Positions 10,105 to 21,125 of a stretch of 64,000 nucleotides of DNA are shown here, one piece after another. Source of the DNA: Folioceros fuciformis (lineage: Eukaryota > Anthocerotophyta > Anthocerotopsida > Anthocerotales); assembly GCA_049999805.1 (NCBI GenBank), contig JBNGIO010005225.1, positions 1-64,000 of the forward strand. Reading direction: 5' to 3'. The stretch's first letter is position 1. Each line of letters begins with the position of its first letter. The notes under the pieces were generated by a model. That model had not been told where the DNA came from and did not search any database. It worked only from the letters and a program-made list of their open reading frames with translations. Position numbers and translations under genes: made by a program.

Positions 10105-12605
10105 GTAACACATCTACCCCCTTGTCGTAGGGTGCCATCTAGCTAAGAGTCTGTGTTCCTGGCCTACCCAAGAATTTCTCAGATTTGTGGACAATTGTTT
10201 CAGCTCCCTCCATGGTATCAGACTCCTTTGAACCATCCTCTTTGAAGTTTGAGGCCCCGCCCATAGCTTGGACAATGGTTGTCAAGGGTGACGAACCCAT
10301 TCCCACAGCTTCAGCAGTGCCAAGCTCTTCCCCAACTCCACTCTAGTTCGAGGCACCTTGGTTTTGAGCAATCACGGAGTCAGTCACCTCCCTTGATTCT
10401 TTTACGGAGATGTTAGGCGTAATAGGCTGCTATCATCACACTCTGCTCTTGGGAATCCGAGGCTGTCAAGGAATAATCCTGCTGCTCAAAAAGCATGTTG
10501 GCTCCTCATCACTTCCATCCGATGGCAAGCCCCATACAAAGACATGTGAAACCAGCAAGAAATCTACTTTTGGGAAAATGGTAGAGACTCACACCACTTC
10601 TTCATTACAGTGACACATGAGTCCTCAAAGTCAGCATGTAGGTTTTGCCAAGCCTTCACACAAGGAGTCTATGCTCCCTTCTAATCTAGCCTAGCCTAGC
10701 TACACTCTGAGACTTGAATGTAACTCTAGCACATGCTCGGAATGCAAATGGCAGAGCTTGAAGACGCACCCAGATTGCAGTTCCTAGTGTGACCAAATGT
10801 AGCGAGAGCAAAACCTTGCTTCTAAACTTCCAAATGCAATTAGTCCTTGAATACAACTCCAAATCAAACAAAAAATCAAGGCAAGCAGTTTAGTGTAACG
10901 CGGGTGCTATGACCCATAGAAGGTTGGTAGCCCTAAACAATTGTTAGGTCAACGTTGTTGTAGTTGCAACTCTTCTGCAGCTGGCAGGTCGGAGGTGATG
11001 TTGCCTTGATGTAGGTGTGTGGCCACCTCCTCCTCCTCCAAGCTCAGCCACACTCAAGTCCCACAAGGAGTAGTTGCTAGAAGTAAATGAGAACCAATAC
11101 AATGCCTTGTGATGAAACACCCTAGCGTTCTATCACGCACATCTATAAGTTCTAAATAAAGAAAGAGTCATAGTGAGACCGCAGTAGCGCCGTGCTGGGA
11201 GACTCGGCTTGTGAGCATCCATCCTCCAGATGCAAGGTTTACAGCAGACCTCAGCGTTCACCGTTCTATCTTCTATGCACACATCTCTCTCGCCTCCATG
11301 CACACCCCTAACTGGCCTCGATTTCAAGTCTGAGTTTTCGCCACTCCAATCCATAACCTGCTCAAGGGGACGTCCCTTCTTGCCTCCCTCGCCATGCAAT
11401 CACATAGATGTGAGGAGGAAAAGGGGGACAAACAAACAATAGTGGGGAATGAAATGCCTACCTTTATTTCATAGCCTATGAGGGCAAGGCAAAGCTACAT
11501 AGGGTCTCACCCCACAACACACACACCCCTAAGGTACTGGACAGATCCCCCCTTCCCCTCATTACTACAGAGAGCGAAGGAGGCAAATGCCTGTCCACGC
11601 CTACAAAGTGGCCTCCTCCTACATCCACGCATGTAGGTAGGCATCCGAGCGCTCCATTGTGATTTTGCACTCTCTGCACAATGTGGACAAGCCCAAGTGC
11701 AAGTAGTACATATAAGGCAGATAGTCCAGACCCTCCAGGCCTTTCACATAAGCGTTATCGCGGGCGACTTGCAATGCCTGCATAGAGCACAGAAGAGGCT
11801 GTGGGTTATAATTACCACCATCTGCAATGAGGACAACGCAAAATAAGCAACTATAATGTGGAGGGTTGGTTTGCTTGCAAGGTGCAACGCTAAAAGGAAA
11901 TTGCAGATAGCATGCTCAAACGCCACTGCAATATGCTGGTTGACTAGGGCCATCTGAAGCAACAACCTGCAACACACCTTGCATGTATGAACAACAACAA
12001 CAACTCTACCTACATGGTGCAGCCACAAAATGCATTGTATGTTTGCAGTTACAATCACTACACTTAAACTGCACCCACAATGCTGCACCATAAATTGCCA
12101 GTGCAACTCTGTTTACAAAGCATTCTCTCCAACTACTCTTTGCTTGGCCATGTCCACATGGAATGTGGAAGTGCAAGTTGCGTTTGCAAGAACCCCTTAC
12201 AATTATCAACATCCATCACGAAATGCAAGCTGCAACCACATTTCTCAGCCACATGTAACAGCTACAGGGTTTAGGTCTCCAATCTCTTGCCACTGTCATG
12301 AGAATTTCACTTATTCAACTGCACTGCATGCCCCAGGAAATGTACATTTGTCATCTCCTCCACCATTGCAGCTCAACTTCCAAGGACAATGTAGTAACAA
12401 GCATCCATTGCACAATCATGCACAAGTCAGTTACGGGTCAACATCAAAAGCTTGCAGCCACGCCTGCATAACTGCAAAAGCTCACCCCATCCAGAAGCTC
12501 GATCCTCCTCAATGAGGGCATCTCTAGAGCCACATTCTTCGCGTATTGTGGGGCCCCGGCATCATACTCCTCTTCATCATCCTCCACTGCACCATACGGA
12601 GGTGG
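10105..12605. other. Gene-free stretch
   Basis: No gene supported. At 10213-10222 there is TGGTATCAGA, resembling the initiator-Met-tRNA primer binding site of Copia LTR retrotransposons, directly after CTCCCTCCA. No gag-pol frame follows. The remainder has only short unrelated open frames. Confidence 0.4.
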
Positions 12606-13312
12606 CTACGCCAACCCTTGCAGCTGCTCTTCATCTTGGAAAGCGATTGCAGGGACATGCCCTAGGATGTCTCGATCCGGGCCCCTCATACGCCATACTC
12701 GATGCCGATTCCACACTTGCCTCCATTGTTCTAGCGCACCCCTCATGGTGGGCATGAACGTCACATGCAAGGAACGAATGTGCCACGGATTTGTTATATC
12801 CAATTTGTTGCTCCTTACCAAGTCCACCGTGTACCCCTTGTACAGGAATGCCCATTTCTCCCCCAATGCTCACCAGAAGTGCTCAATCCGCTGTCATCAT
12901 GACTGCTTTAATGTTTTTCTCTTGCAGGAGGAGGGTAGACACCAATTTCACGACAGGGCTATGAAAACATGAAGTTACTATGCCGCAAACCAGCCCCGTT
13001 CTTCATTCCCACAACGCCATACACATGGAAAGGGTTGCGCTCACCTGATCGTGGACCGAAGGGCCCCGGAGGAAGTTGCTGCCTTGGGCCCTGAGTCGTG
13101 CACGGTTCATGTTAGCCTCTATGAGGTTGTGCTCTACTGCATAGTATGAGCGTAATCGCTGTGGGTGCCCAAATTTCCGCATTGCTTCCACATATGCATT
13201 GTAAATTGTGGAGCCTCTCTTGTTGTCCTCCAATACTAGCCAGGGAACGTAATGCGTGCTCCATCGATCGCTCCGTGCACGCAAAAGTAGAATTGGTACA
13301 ATTTGTCGTAAG
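12606..13312 (-). pseudogene. Decayed DDE-integrase-core relic with an intron
   Basis: Three minus-strand pieces align in order with the eukaryotic transposon-type integrase core (the family with the motif S-V-H-N-Q-R-I-E-R-L-W). Piece 1, from an acceptor at 13312, reads YDKLYQFYFCVHGAIDG. After a +1/-1 frameshift near 13250 it continues STIYNAYVEAMRKFGHPQRL and ends GPSVHDQ at 13045. Piece 2 begins RIEHFW at 12890, immediately meets a TGA, then continues in the same frame to PTMRGALEQWRQVWNRH and stops at 12606. The 154-nt interval 12891-13044 starts GTGAGC and ends CAG on this strand, so it looks like a real intron. The usual catalytic Asp in the R-S-D-x-G-x-E-N motif appears as Tyr. Frameshift, stop and lost catalytic residue indicate a dead copy. 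The N-terminal part was not found. Family assignment is from memory of the conserved spacing. Confidence 0.7.
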
Positions 13313-14117
13313 CTGCAAGCAACCTTTCAAACCCTTCGGGTGGGCTGGAGGGAAGGAGGCGGAGGCTGGCAGACTTGTCACGCGTGCAAGGGTCCTCCTT
13401 CTCCTCCTTCCTAATGTCGTGATGTTAACTAATCGTCACGCATGCAATGGTCCTCCTTCTCCTTCTTCCTGATGTCATGATGTTAATTGATCACCCTTCG
13501 ATGTGATGTCCCACGACGAACCCTAAACCCTTGGCGATGCAACTACGGCGGTGGTTTTTTCTTGTGTGTAATGCGTACTTCAAAACATTTTGATGTCGTG
13601 CATGAACCGTAAAAAAACCTTTATTGTTCCCATCGGTCCACAACCTTGATGCAATGAGGAAAAAATAACATGGTATACCATTCTGAGGTGCGCCCCATGA
13701 CGTGGATATGTACAATATGGGCATTTATACTAGATTCTGAGGTATATTCGCATATGAAGTATGGATTTGGAAAAAAAAACAGGTGTGTCCAGCCACTATC
13801 CCTATTGATATTCCATAGCACTTGTGCGTCTACTATGGTGGATTGTAGACTTTCTAGCTCACATATACATGAGAGTCCAACAACATTGTGATACGAATTT
13901 ACAAAGTTGGTGTGCTTTGGAGTAGATTAGAGTCAAATAAGATTACTAAAGTCATTATTTTCTATTATTGAGAAAGAGATAAAAAGTCCCATCTACTTCA
14001 ACGATCAAGAGGAACAATTGAGCAAGGTGAAAAAATATTAGTTTTTCTAACATCATTCTCAAAAACTACCTACTACTTCTAAAATGTTATCATGTGGAAT
14101 AACTATCTTACACCTAT
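13313..14117. other. Gene-free stretch
   Basis: No gene recognised. The first ~100 bases could have held the missing 5' part of the integrase relic, but no matching frame was seen. A repeated CGTGCAAGGGTCCTCCTTCT-like segment occurs twice (near 13382 and 13438). Confidence 0.4.
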
Positions 14118-14235
14118 GCCGAAATATCATGATGTGGAATAACACCAGGCCTATCTTCCACCATGCCAAAGACGTCGCCGAAATATCATGATGTGGAATA
14201 ACACGAGGCCTATCTTCCACCATGCCAAAGACGTC
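14118..14235. repeat. 59-bp tandem duplication
   Basis: Two adjacent copies, 14118-14176 and 14177-14235, differ at a single visible base (AACACCAGG versus AACACGAGG). This is a recent duplication at the edge of the minisatellite cluster. Confidence 0.9.
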
Positions 14236-14339
14236 GCTTGACTTGCGCTGGCCAATGCACTTTACATAGCAATAGAGGATATGTTTTGTAGAGAGAAGGT
14301 CCCCATAGAGGAAAGAGAAGAACACCATTACTCTGATAA

Positions 14340-14765
14340 ACCTTGGTGCACTCCTTCATCAATAGCCCCATGAGTCTCAAGAGCAAGGATTGGTGCACTT
14401 CTTCATGAAGGGCCCCATGAGTCTCAAGAGCAAGGATTGGTGCACTTCTTGATGAAGGGCCCCATGAGTCTCAAGAGCAAGGAATGAAAACCTATGTGCA
14501 CTCCTTGATGAATGGTGCTATGAGTCTTAAGAGCCAAGAATGAAAAACCTTTATGCACTCCTTGATGAAAACCTATGTGCGCTCCTTGATGAATGGCGCT
14601 ACGAGGCTTAAGAGCCACGAATGAAAAACCTTTGTGCACTCCTTGATGAACGACTCCATGAGTCTCAAGAGCAAGGAATGAAGAGCCACGAATGAAAAAC
14701 CTTTGTGCACTCCTTGATGAACGACTCCATGAGTCTCAAGAGCAAAAAATGAAAATATGCTTGGC
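14340..14765. repeat. Minisatellite cluster A
   Basis: Six or more imperfect units of about 47-60 bp. Each has a core like GTGCACTCCTTGATGAA followed by CCCATGAGTCTCAAGAGCAA, and some add AATGAAAAACCTTT. Some junctions contain partial units, showing unequal exchange. On the minus strand the units give a repeated Leu/Met-rich peptide frame, but frames are interrupted and no gene is inferred. Confidence 0.88.
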
Positions 14766-14859
14766 TTGTCGCGAAGAATACTTATGGACTTTGGCACTTA
14801 CAAAATCCTCTACTGTCCCACTTACATGACGGATGTGCTCCCAAATCAAATCCTTGCGC

Positions 14860-15190
14860 ATGGTCCCACGAGCCTAGAGAACCGTCCCACTTAAATGACT
14901 AAAGTGCTCCCAAATCAATCTTTGTGCATGGTCCCATGAGTCTTAAGAGCCATCCCTCTTAGATGAATAATGTGCTCCCAAATCAATCTTTGTGCATGGT
15001 TCCATGAGTCTTAAGAGCCATCCCACTCAGAAGACTTACGTGTTCCCAAATCAAATCCTTGTGCATGGTCCCATAAAAACGAGGGATGAAAATATGCCCA
15101 GCTTGTAGGAAAGAATAAGTCTCAAAAGCCATCCCACTCATATGACTTATGCTCCCAAATCACTTATTTTCTTTTGAGATGAAAATATGC
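14860..15190. repeat. Minisatellite cluster B
   Basis: A second imperfect tandem series with a period near 60-66 bp. Its core is GTGCTCCCAAATCAA plus CTTTGTGCATGGT, then CCATGAGTCTTAAGAGCCAT. It shares the ATGAGTCT(C/T)AAGAGC element with cluster A, so both probably derive from one ancestral unit. Confidence 0.82.
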
Positions 15191-16485
15191 TGGCTTGTAG
15201 AGAAGAAAACTTATGGAGTTTACGTGCTTACACAGTCCTCCGCCATCCCACTTTGACGTGCTCCCAAATCAAATACATTAACCACATTACGAAATCGATA
15301 GGCAGTCTACGTTGAACGATGTCTCCTTAACTTAACCCAGAGATAGTAGTAGGCCCAGCCACGAAGCTTGCTCTAAGGGTGTGATGTTGTTTGAGAGGAC
15401 TTCCTAGCGCTACATAGTATATAACGACAAATGATGTGTGGAGCAGAGGGTGAAAGGACGAGAGTTGCCCTCCGGGAGGTGCATCCTCGGCTGCACTGCG
15501 CGGCGCCTTCCAGACAGGGCGTGGGAGGTGGGATTTTGGTAGTTGGAGACTGATTCCATGGTCGTGGGCTTGGTTGCCACCACCGCCCGGAGCGACTGAC
15601 GTCTGTCACCCATTGTACGCCATGCGGACCATAAACACGCGTCACCGGCCCAGCCAAACATTGTTTGCTATTTGACTCACGGTTCCTGCACCACCCTCGG
15701 TGCTGCCCTCCATACCGCCAGCTTTTGGCAATGCTGTAAGTTCTGGTGGATTGGCTTGAGTCTGAACTTCGAGGCACAGGTTTTTCATCTGCCTTGCCGG
15801 ATCCGAATCCAGCGTGGGCTGTTGAAGCCGATCCGTTAGTGATCTGGAGGTTGCTCAACCTGTGGATGATTAGGCGATTGATGATTGCACCCCAGTCGAT
15901 CTATTGTAGCGGTTTGTTGCTGTGGCAGCACGCATTGCAGCAGGTGACCAGTGTTGCATGAATTGCAGTTGAGGTGACTAGTGTTGGATGAATTGCAAGT
16001 GATTGGTCTTGATGTGTTTAGGCTTGGCATGGATCGTTGCGTTCCTCAAGCATCCCTCCAGGTGTGAGAATTTGGTGCGGCTGCGTTGGTCATTGCGTTG
16101 TACGAACCTGTGTACTCTGTGGATATGGGACGGATGCAATGTGCATTCGCTAAGATCTAAGAATGAGTATGTGGTGCCGCAGCAGAGGACGAAGGAAGGC
16201 TCTGGAGGGAGGATAGGGACAGGCTAACGCAGAGGACAAAGGGGGGCAACCGTTGCCCAGCAGATCTCGACTACCAGCGCCAGTGAATGACAAGTTTGGG
16301 GGCGGAATTCGATGTTCAACCATTCTCAAGACTCTCTGTGCACCCGACAGGATCCCTCGCCGTGGCAATTCATTGCCGTTGGGAAGATTGGATGCTCAGA
16401 GTGGGTCATGAGGAAGAGCGTCCCACATATAGCCTGACTGGTTAAGAGCCATCCTTCGACTTAGGGTTTCGGAGAAACGAGGACG
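15191..16485. other. Gene-free stretch upstream of the SEC14-like gene
   Basis: No gene supported. A 161-codon minus-strand frame (15373-15858) has no recognisable motif. The last few hundred bases should hold the promoter and 5' UTR of the SEC14-like gene. Confidence 0.4.
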
Positions 16486-18488
16486 ATGGAGTTCGTCACG
16501 CCGGAAGCTCTCAAGCAAATGCAAGAATGCGTTGACGCACGTGAGTCCGTTACCCGCTCTGCCTCGTCATTCCGGGGAGGTTGTTTCTCTTCTCCAATCT
16601 GTGTCAGCTTGATCGAGCAGAAATGATTCTAACTCGTGCGCACTTGGCTTCAGTTGATGGAGCCTTGCAGCGTTCCTTCGAGGTCAGCTCCCCTTGATCA
16701 TATTCTCAGAAGTATTTTGGGCCTGTTCTGTAATTGCTGTGACCTCTGTAAGTACTTTCGGGGTTTAACAATCTGTTCGGTGCAGAACATGCACCAAGGC
16801 AATCCGGAGCATGTTCTGGCAAGGTTTTTAAAAGCTCGCGAGGGAGTGGTCCCGAAAGCTTACAAGATGGTAAGCACATTGCTCAGTGGTGCTCTTTTGC
16901 GAAGCACTGCAAAACATACGAACCCTTGTGGTAACGGATGCCTCCCTCTGTCTGCCTGGCAGCTTCATGATTGCCTGACGTGGAGGGTGGCCAACGACAT
17001 TGACAACATTCTTTCTGTAAGCCTCAAGCTGGACGTTATAATCTGGACGCTCGGAGTTGGTGTTGATTTATTATTTGACTGCCTGTTGAACAGAGACCGA
17101 TAGAACCCAAAACTTTGAACGATGCAATTCGGGACTCACAACTTGTAGGCATGTCAGGCTTTTGTAAGCAGGTATCGTCAATCAGCCTGTGCTTCGTTAT
17201 GTAGACATATTGCACAAGCTCTGTACAAGCTTGATGGTCTTTTGCATGGTTCCACAGGGAAGGCCAGTGTTTTCTATTGGAGTTGGATTCAGTGGGTATG
17301 ACAAAGCCGCTGTAAGCTCACTTAATCCTGGCTTCAACTGCGTCATCCATGTTTCAGTTTGTTCTGCTGACAAGCTAAGTGTCTCCATGTTGTCTGCAGT
17401 TAGACAAGTACGTCCAATCGCATGTACAGCTCAATGAATATCGGGATCGTGTCCTACTGGTAGAGGCATCTTGTCCTGACCCCACTTCTGTTCCAAGGAT
17501 TTTTCATGAGCATTTGGTAGCTGGATTGTGGCCAGCAGGACTGTAAGTCAAAAATTCTGATATTGCTTGTCCAGCCGCAAGCTTCTCAACGGGCTGGTAG
17601 ATTTATTGGATCGTGCATCAAAATATTGGACATGACAGGCCTTAAGCTATCAGCCTGGAGCCGGGTGAAGGTACTACTCATCCCTTCAGCTAACTGGTCT
17701 TCTGTGATGTGTTGGATGAGTGCAAGTGTTGGGTGAGCTGATTGCAATTTCTTGTGGTTTATGCCGATGGCCCAGATTCTTACTGCGATATCTACTGTCG
17801 ATGATCTCAATTATCCAGAAAAGACTGACACGTACTACATAGTTAATGCACCCTACGTCTTCACTGCCTGCTGGAAGGTCAGGTCCCTGAAGTTTATGAA
17901 ATGGCCGTCTACCAAGAATCGTACTTCATGAAGATCATCGTGTGCACACGGATTATATGACGCTTGAACCTACCTTTTGCAGGCTGTCAAACCAATGTTG
18001 CATGAGAGAACAAAGAAGAAGGTACAGGTCTTGCAAGGGTGTGGCAAAGAAGAGCTTCTGGAGGTAGGAATCTGTGGTTGTAAAACGTTGTCTTAGTCGA
18101 TTCACGCGTATGCCGTAGTAAGCGCACTAAGCTAATTCTTGCCCAGGTGATGGACGAGGAAGTGCTTCCTGTCTTCTGTCGTTTTCCTCCAAAGAAGCTC
18201 TCTGGCTCCTCAAGAGACCTCAGCATGTTGTTGGATCTCTCCAAGGACTGTTTCTCTCCTTCGCATCCCTTTCACGTGGAGGTGTACGAGTATATGAGGA
18301 AGCAGGCTTCTTATGTCTCCCAGGTGCGGCCTGTCACTCAAGGCTCATTCCATGTGCATGTACCAGATCCAGATCCAGACTCCGGAGAACTGGTAAACTT
18401 TCTTGAAACTACTTTGGAGACCTTGAATGTCGTTGATAAAAATGGCAAAGAGAAGGTAAACGGTGTTATTAGTTTCAAGAGGATGTGA
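16486..18488 (+). CDS. SEC14-like CRAL-TRIO lipid-transfer protein
   Basis: Predicted cytosolic phosphatidylinositol-transfer protein of 344 residues. Exons: 16486-16540, 16654-16682, 16786-16869, 16963-17016, 17094-17171, 17258-17311, 17400-17459, 17575-17670, 17776-17877, 17983-18063 and 18147-18488; all phases close. A CRAL-TRIO N-lobe (NPEHVLARFLKARE) leads into the lipid-binding lobe with YVQSHVQLNEYRDRVLL, KILDMTGLKLSAW, ISTVDDLNYPEKTDTYYIVN and KKKVQVLQGCGKEELLE, all matching plant SEC14-like proteins. The last exon ends in about 110 residues that could form a small beta-rich domain, GOLD-like in position, though I cannot confirm that. There is no nodulin domain. The ATG at 16486 follows GGACG and begins MEFVTPEALKQMQECVDA. 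Confidence 0.9.
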
Positions 18489-19589
18489 GTCTTCATGACG
18501 TCCACCTGAAGCACACAATCCAAGTAGGGTACAGCATCCTTTTCCACGTCAGCGGTAAGGCTGTGAATTGAGTCCTGATATTATCAAGGGGCAGGGTATG
18601 ATCAAGGGTCAATCCCGCCGATCTTGGTGGTGTCCCTCCAACCTGCATCCATGTGGTTGTAGTCAGGCTCCGCCGCTGAGGGAATATAGCGATAGGAGTT
18701 TTCTGAATGTCGAAGACTCCTCATCCTTCTCAGATGTTCTTTTACTGTTTGCATTTTTTCTAAGGCTTTGGGGAACCTCCCTCCCAAGTCTCCGTTTTGA
18801 CCAAATCACTGTGGAAGGGCATTCACAGTGTGTGTATTCAACTCCATTGTTGTATCTAGTGTTGAAGTCCAGGGTTGTTTCGAGCGGCCGAGAAGGTTGT
18901 CTCCTAACGCTGCATGATTGGCATTGTACAACCGCTCCTGTGAAGAACTGGGGAAATGTAAGCTTGATTTATCCAATGGCGGCTGTCCAAGTATTTTGGA
19001 TAATCCTCCTGGAGGTATTGAGACTTGTGGCAAGAAACGTTGGAAGACTTGGCTTGCTCATTTTCTGTTCCGCTTTTGGCTTAGCTCTCTGGCAGAGGCA
19101 AGAAGACGTATATTAGAGACGCTTGACAATGGGAGTGACCGATGTTGTTGGTTCTTTGTATCTAGGTAGACTTTGGTGGTAGTAAATTCGATGCTCCCAC
19201 ACAGTTGCTTTTATGAGCATCATGAGGCACAGACTTTGTGCAAAACGAGGTTTGGTATGCTCATTTGCACAAGCTGGTGAAGAAGTTGACTATATGCTTC
19301 GTATGTGCTAACTGCAAACCACAGCTGTTTTGCCTGCGAGTCATGGCATTGCTGCCTGGATTGTTCCTATTAAGTTTGTTGCTGGCACAGTTTTTATACT
19401 CAGCAACGTAATGGTTTCCAAGTGAAAAAGTGCAAATGGGTGGTACACCGGGACCTTCCAGGCGGATCGCTTTCCCCGTATACCGCCTCCTGGATTCAAC
19501 ACGCCCGTACTGGAGGAGACCGCAAGCGAATTATGTCGGCATCGACAGTTCAGTGAGGCGTTGAAGCTCCAGGAATTCAGCTGGGTGTG
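18489..19589. other. Gene-free stretch after the SEC14-like gene
   Basis: Probably includes the 3' UTR of the SEC14-like gene. A plus-strand frame at 18568-19116 is open for 182 codons and hydrophobic towards its end, but has no known motif or splice context. Not called as a gene. Confidence 0.4.
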
Positions 19590-20604
19590 TCAGATCGTGT
19601 GGACTTCAAATCTCTCTTTCAAATGACCCTCAAAGAACGTGTAGCTAGCGAGGATCTTCCTCTTGGGGTGGCGCCTGGTGCATGCCCTTCGTTTCAAAGG
19701 AGGGCATGAGTTGGACACGTTCCTGTACAACAAGGTTCTGCGAATGCACGCTTCCCATGCTAAACTGAAAGAATCCATGGATGTGTTCGACATGGTCGCT
19801 GCACGGGATGCTGTCACTTTGTCTGGCGTGATCCCTGTGCATGTTAAATATGTACAACGTACGCAGTCCGTCCAGCTGTACCATCCGATGGGAAGGTCAG
19901 GTCTGAAGCCCGATGGCCATGTGCTTCTAGCAGCGTTGCAGGCTTGTGCTCGGGAAGGAGGCTTGAGAGCTGGGGAGGAGGTGCGTGCTGACCCTGAAGG
20001 CCAGGGGTGTTGAGCCCAATTGGTAAGTTTGTGCACGTGGTTACTTGGTGGACATGTATGCAAAGTGCGGCAGGTTGGAAGCCCGGAGAGTTTTTGTCGA
20101 GCTTCCTGACAAGAATTTGATTGCTTGGAGTACCGCTCTCACAAGGGGACGTGGCAGAAGGCCATAGATTTGTGGAGGTGTGTGCACCAGGAAGGCATCG
20201 TTGCCGTTGACACTGTGACATTTGTGTCCCTCCTGCAGGCATGCTCAAAACTTGGCACATTGGCTTTGGAGAATGGGAGAGGCAACTGCATGCCCAAATT
20301 ACAGAATAAGGACTTCAAGCTGAGGTGGTTATGGCCAGTAGCCTGGTCAACATGTTTTCCAGGTGTGGCAACTCTTGGAGTGTTTTGACACATTCGACAC
20401 TGTGACATTTGTTTGCCTCCTGCACGCGTGTGCAAGTGTTTGTGGGTGTCTTTGGCTGTTGGAGAAGGGAGGCTGTTCCATGCACGAATAACAGAACAGG
20501 GAATTTGGGCCCACTTATTTATAACCGACAGTTTTGTTAAGATCGATCCAAAGTGTGGCAGTCGACACGATGCTAGGTGCGTGCTTGACGGACTTCTTTC
20601 TTAA
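19590..20604 (+). pseudogene. Broken PPR copy related to the downstream PLS gene
   Basis: Frames 19663-20013, 20125-20388 and 20413-20604 together follow the first part of the intact PPR gene at 21126-24452. For example, DTFLYNKVLRMHASHAKLKE and LKPDGHVLLAALQACA correspond to DTFLCNHILRMYASHAKLQE and TKPDGHVFVAALQACA in that gene, and VDTVTFVSLLQACSKLGTLALENG to its later helices. The copy switches frame several times, contains stops, and its spacing shows deletions. It lies in the same orientation about 1.5 kb upstream of its relative, consistent with tandem duplication followed by decay. Confidence 0.85.
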
Positions 20605-21125
20605 GAAGGACGGTGACATGGGGACGCCACGATATCGGGGAATCTTCATCGGGGAGTAGGACATGAAGCACGTTGATCGCCATAAATGCATACTTCAGAA
20701 CATCCTTTGTTTTGGATATTTGGCTGGGACATGTCCTACTATGTATGTACATATATATGTAGATAGGTCAAAGAATTGAGAGTGTGCCCATATTACGGTG
20801 CCGATTAGAATGCGTGGGAAATGGATCCGTTGAGGAATTGAAGCTCGCTCCTACAGCATGCTCTGATCAAAGTGATGGCATCCGCAAACCGCCTGGCATA
20901 CGTTGCCTTTCCATGTTGGTGTCCTTGAGGCACCTCTGCCTCTGGCCCAACCTCCTGTGCGCTGTAGAAATGCATTCAGGGTAGATTTAGCGTGTGATCC
21001 TGCTAGGCCATGGCTGCCCGTGACGTGAGCAGGTATCATGGCAATACCTTCCAGGAGCGAAGTACTGACAGACAACGAAGTGGCATGGTGCAAAACATAG
21101 CAAGAAAATCAGCTGGTCCAAGACG
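20605..21125. other. Spacer between PPR pseudogene and PPR gene
   Basis: No gene. It contains the presumed promoter of the PPR gene and an alternating TATGTATGTACATATATATG stretch near 20739-20758. Confidence 0.4.

Noticed and set aside
14340-14797. Minus-strand repeated Leu/Met-rich peptide frames
   Set aside because: Frames arise from the minisatellite unit, are interrupted and shift between units.
15373-15858. 161-codon minus-strand frame
   Set aside because: No recognisable domain; low-complexity Ser/Arg/Pro composition; no plausible exons around it.
18568-19116. 182-codon plus-strand frame after the SEC14-like gene
   Set aside because: No motif or homologue recognised, and overlaps the expected 3' UTR. 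Hydrophobic C-terminal part alone is not enough.
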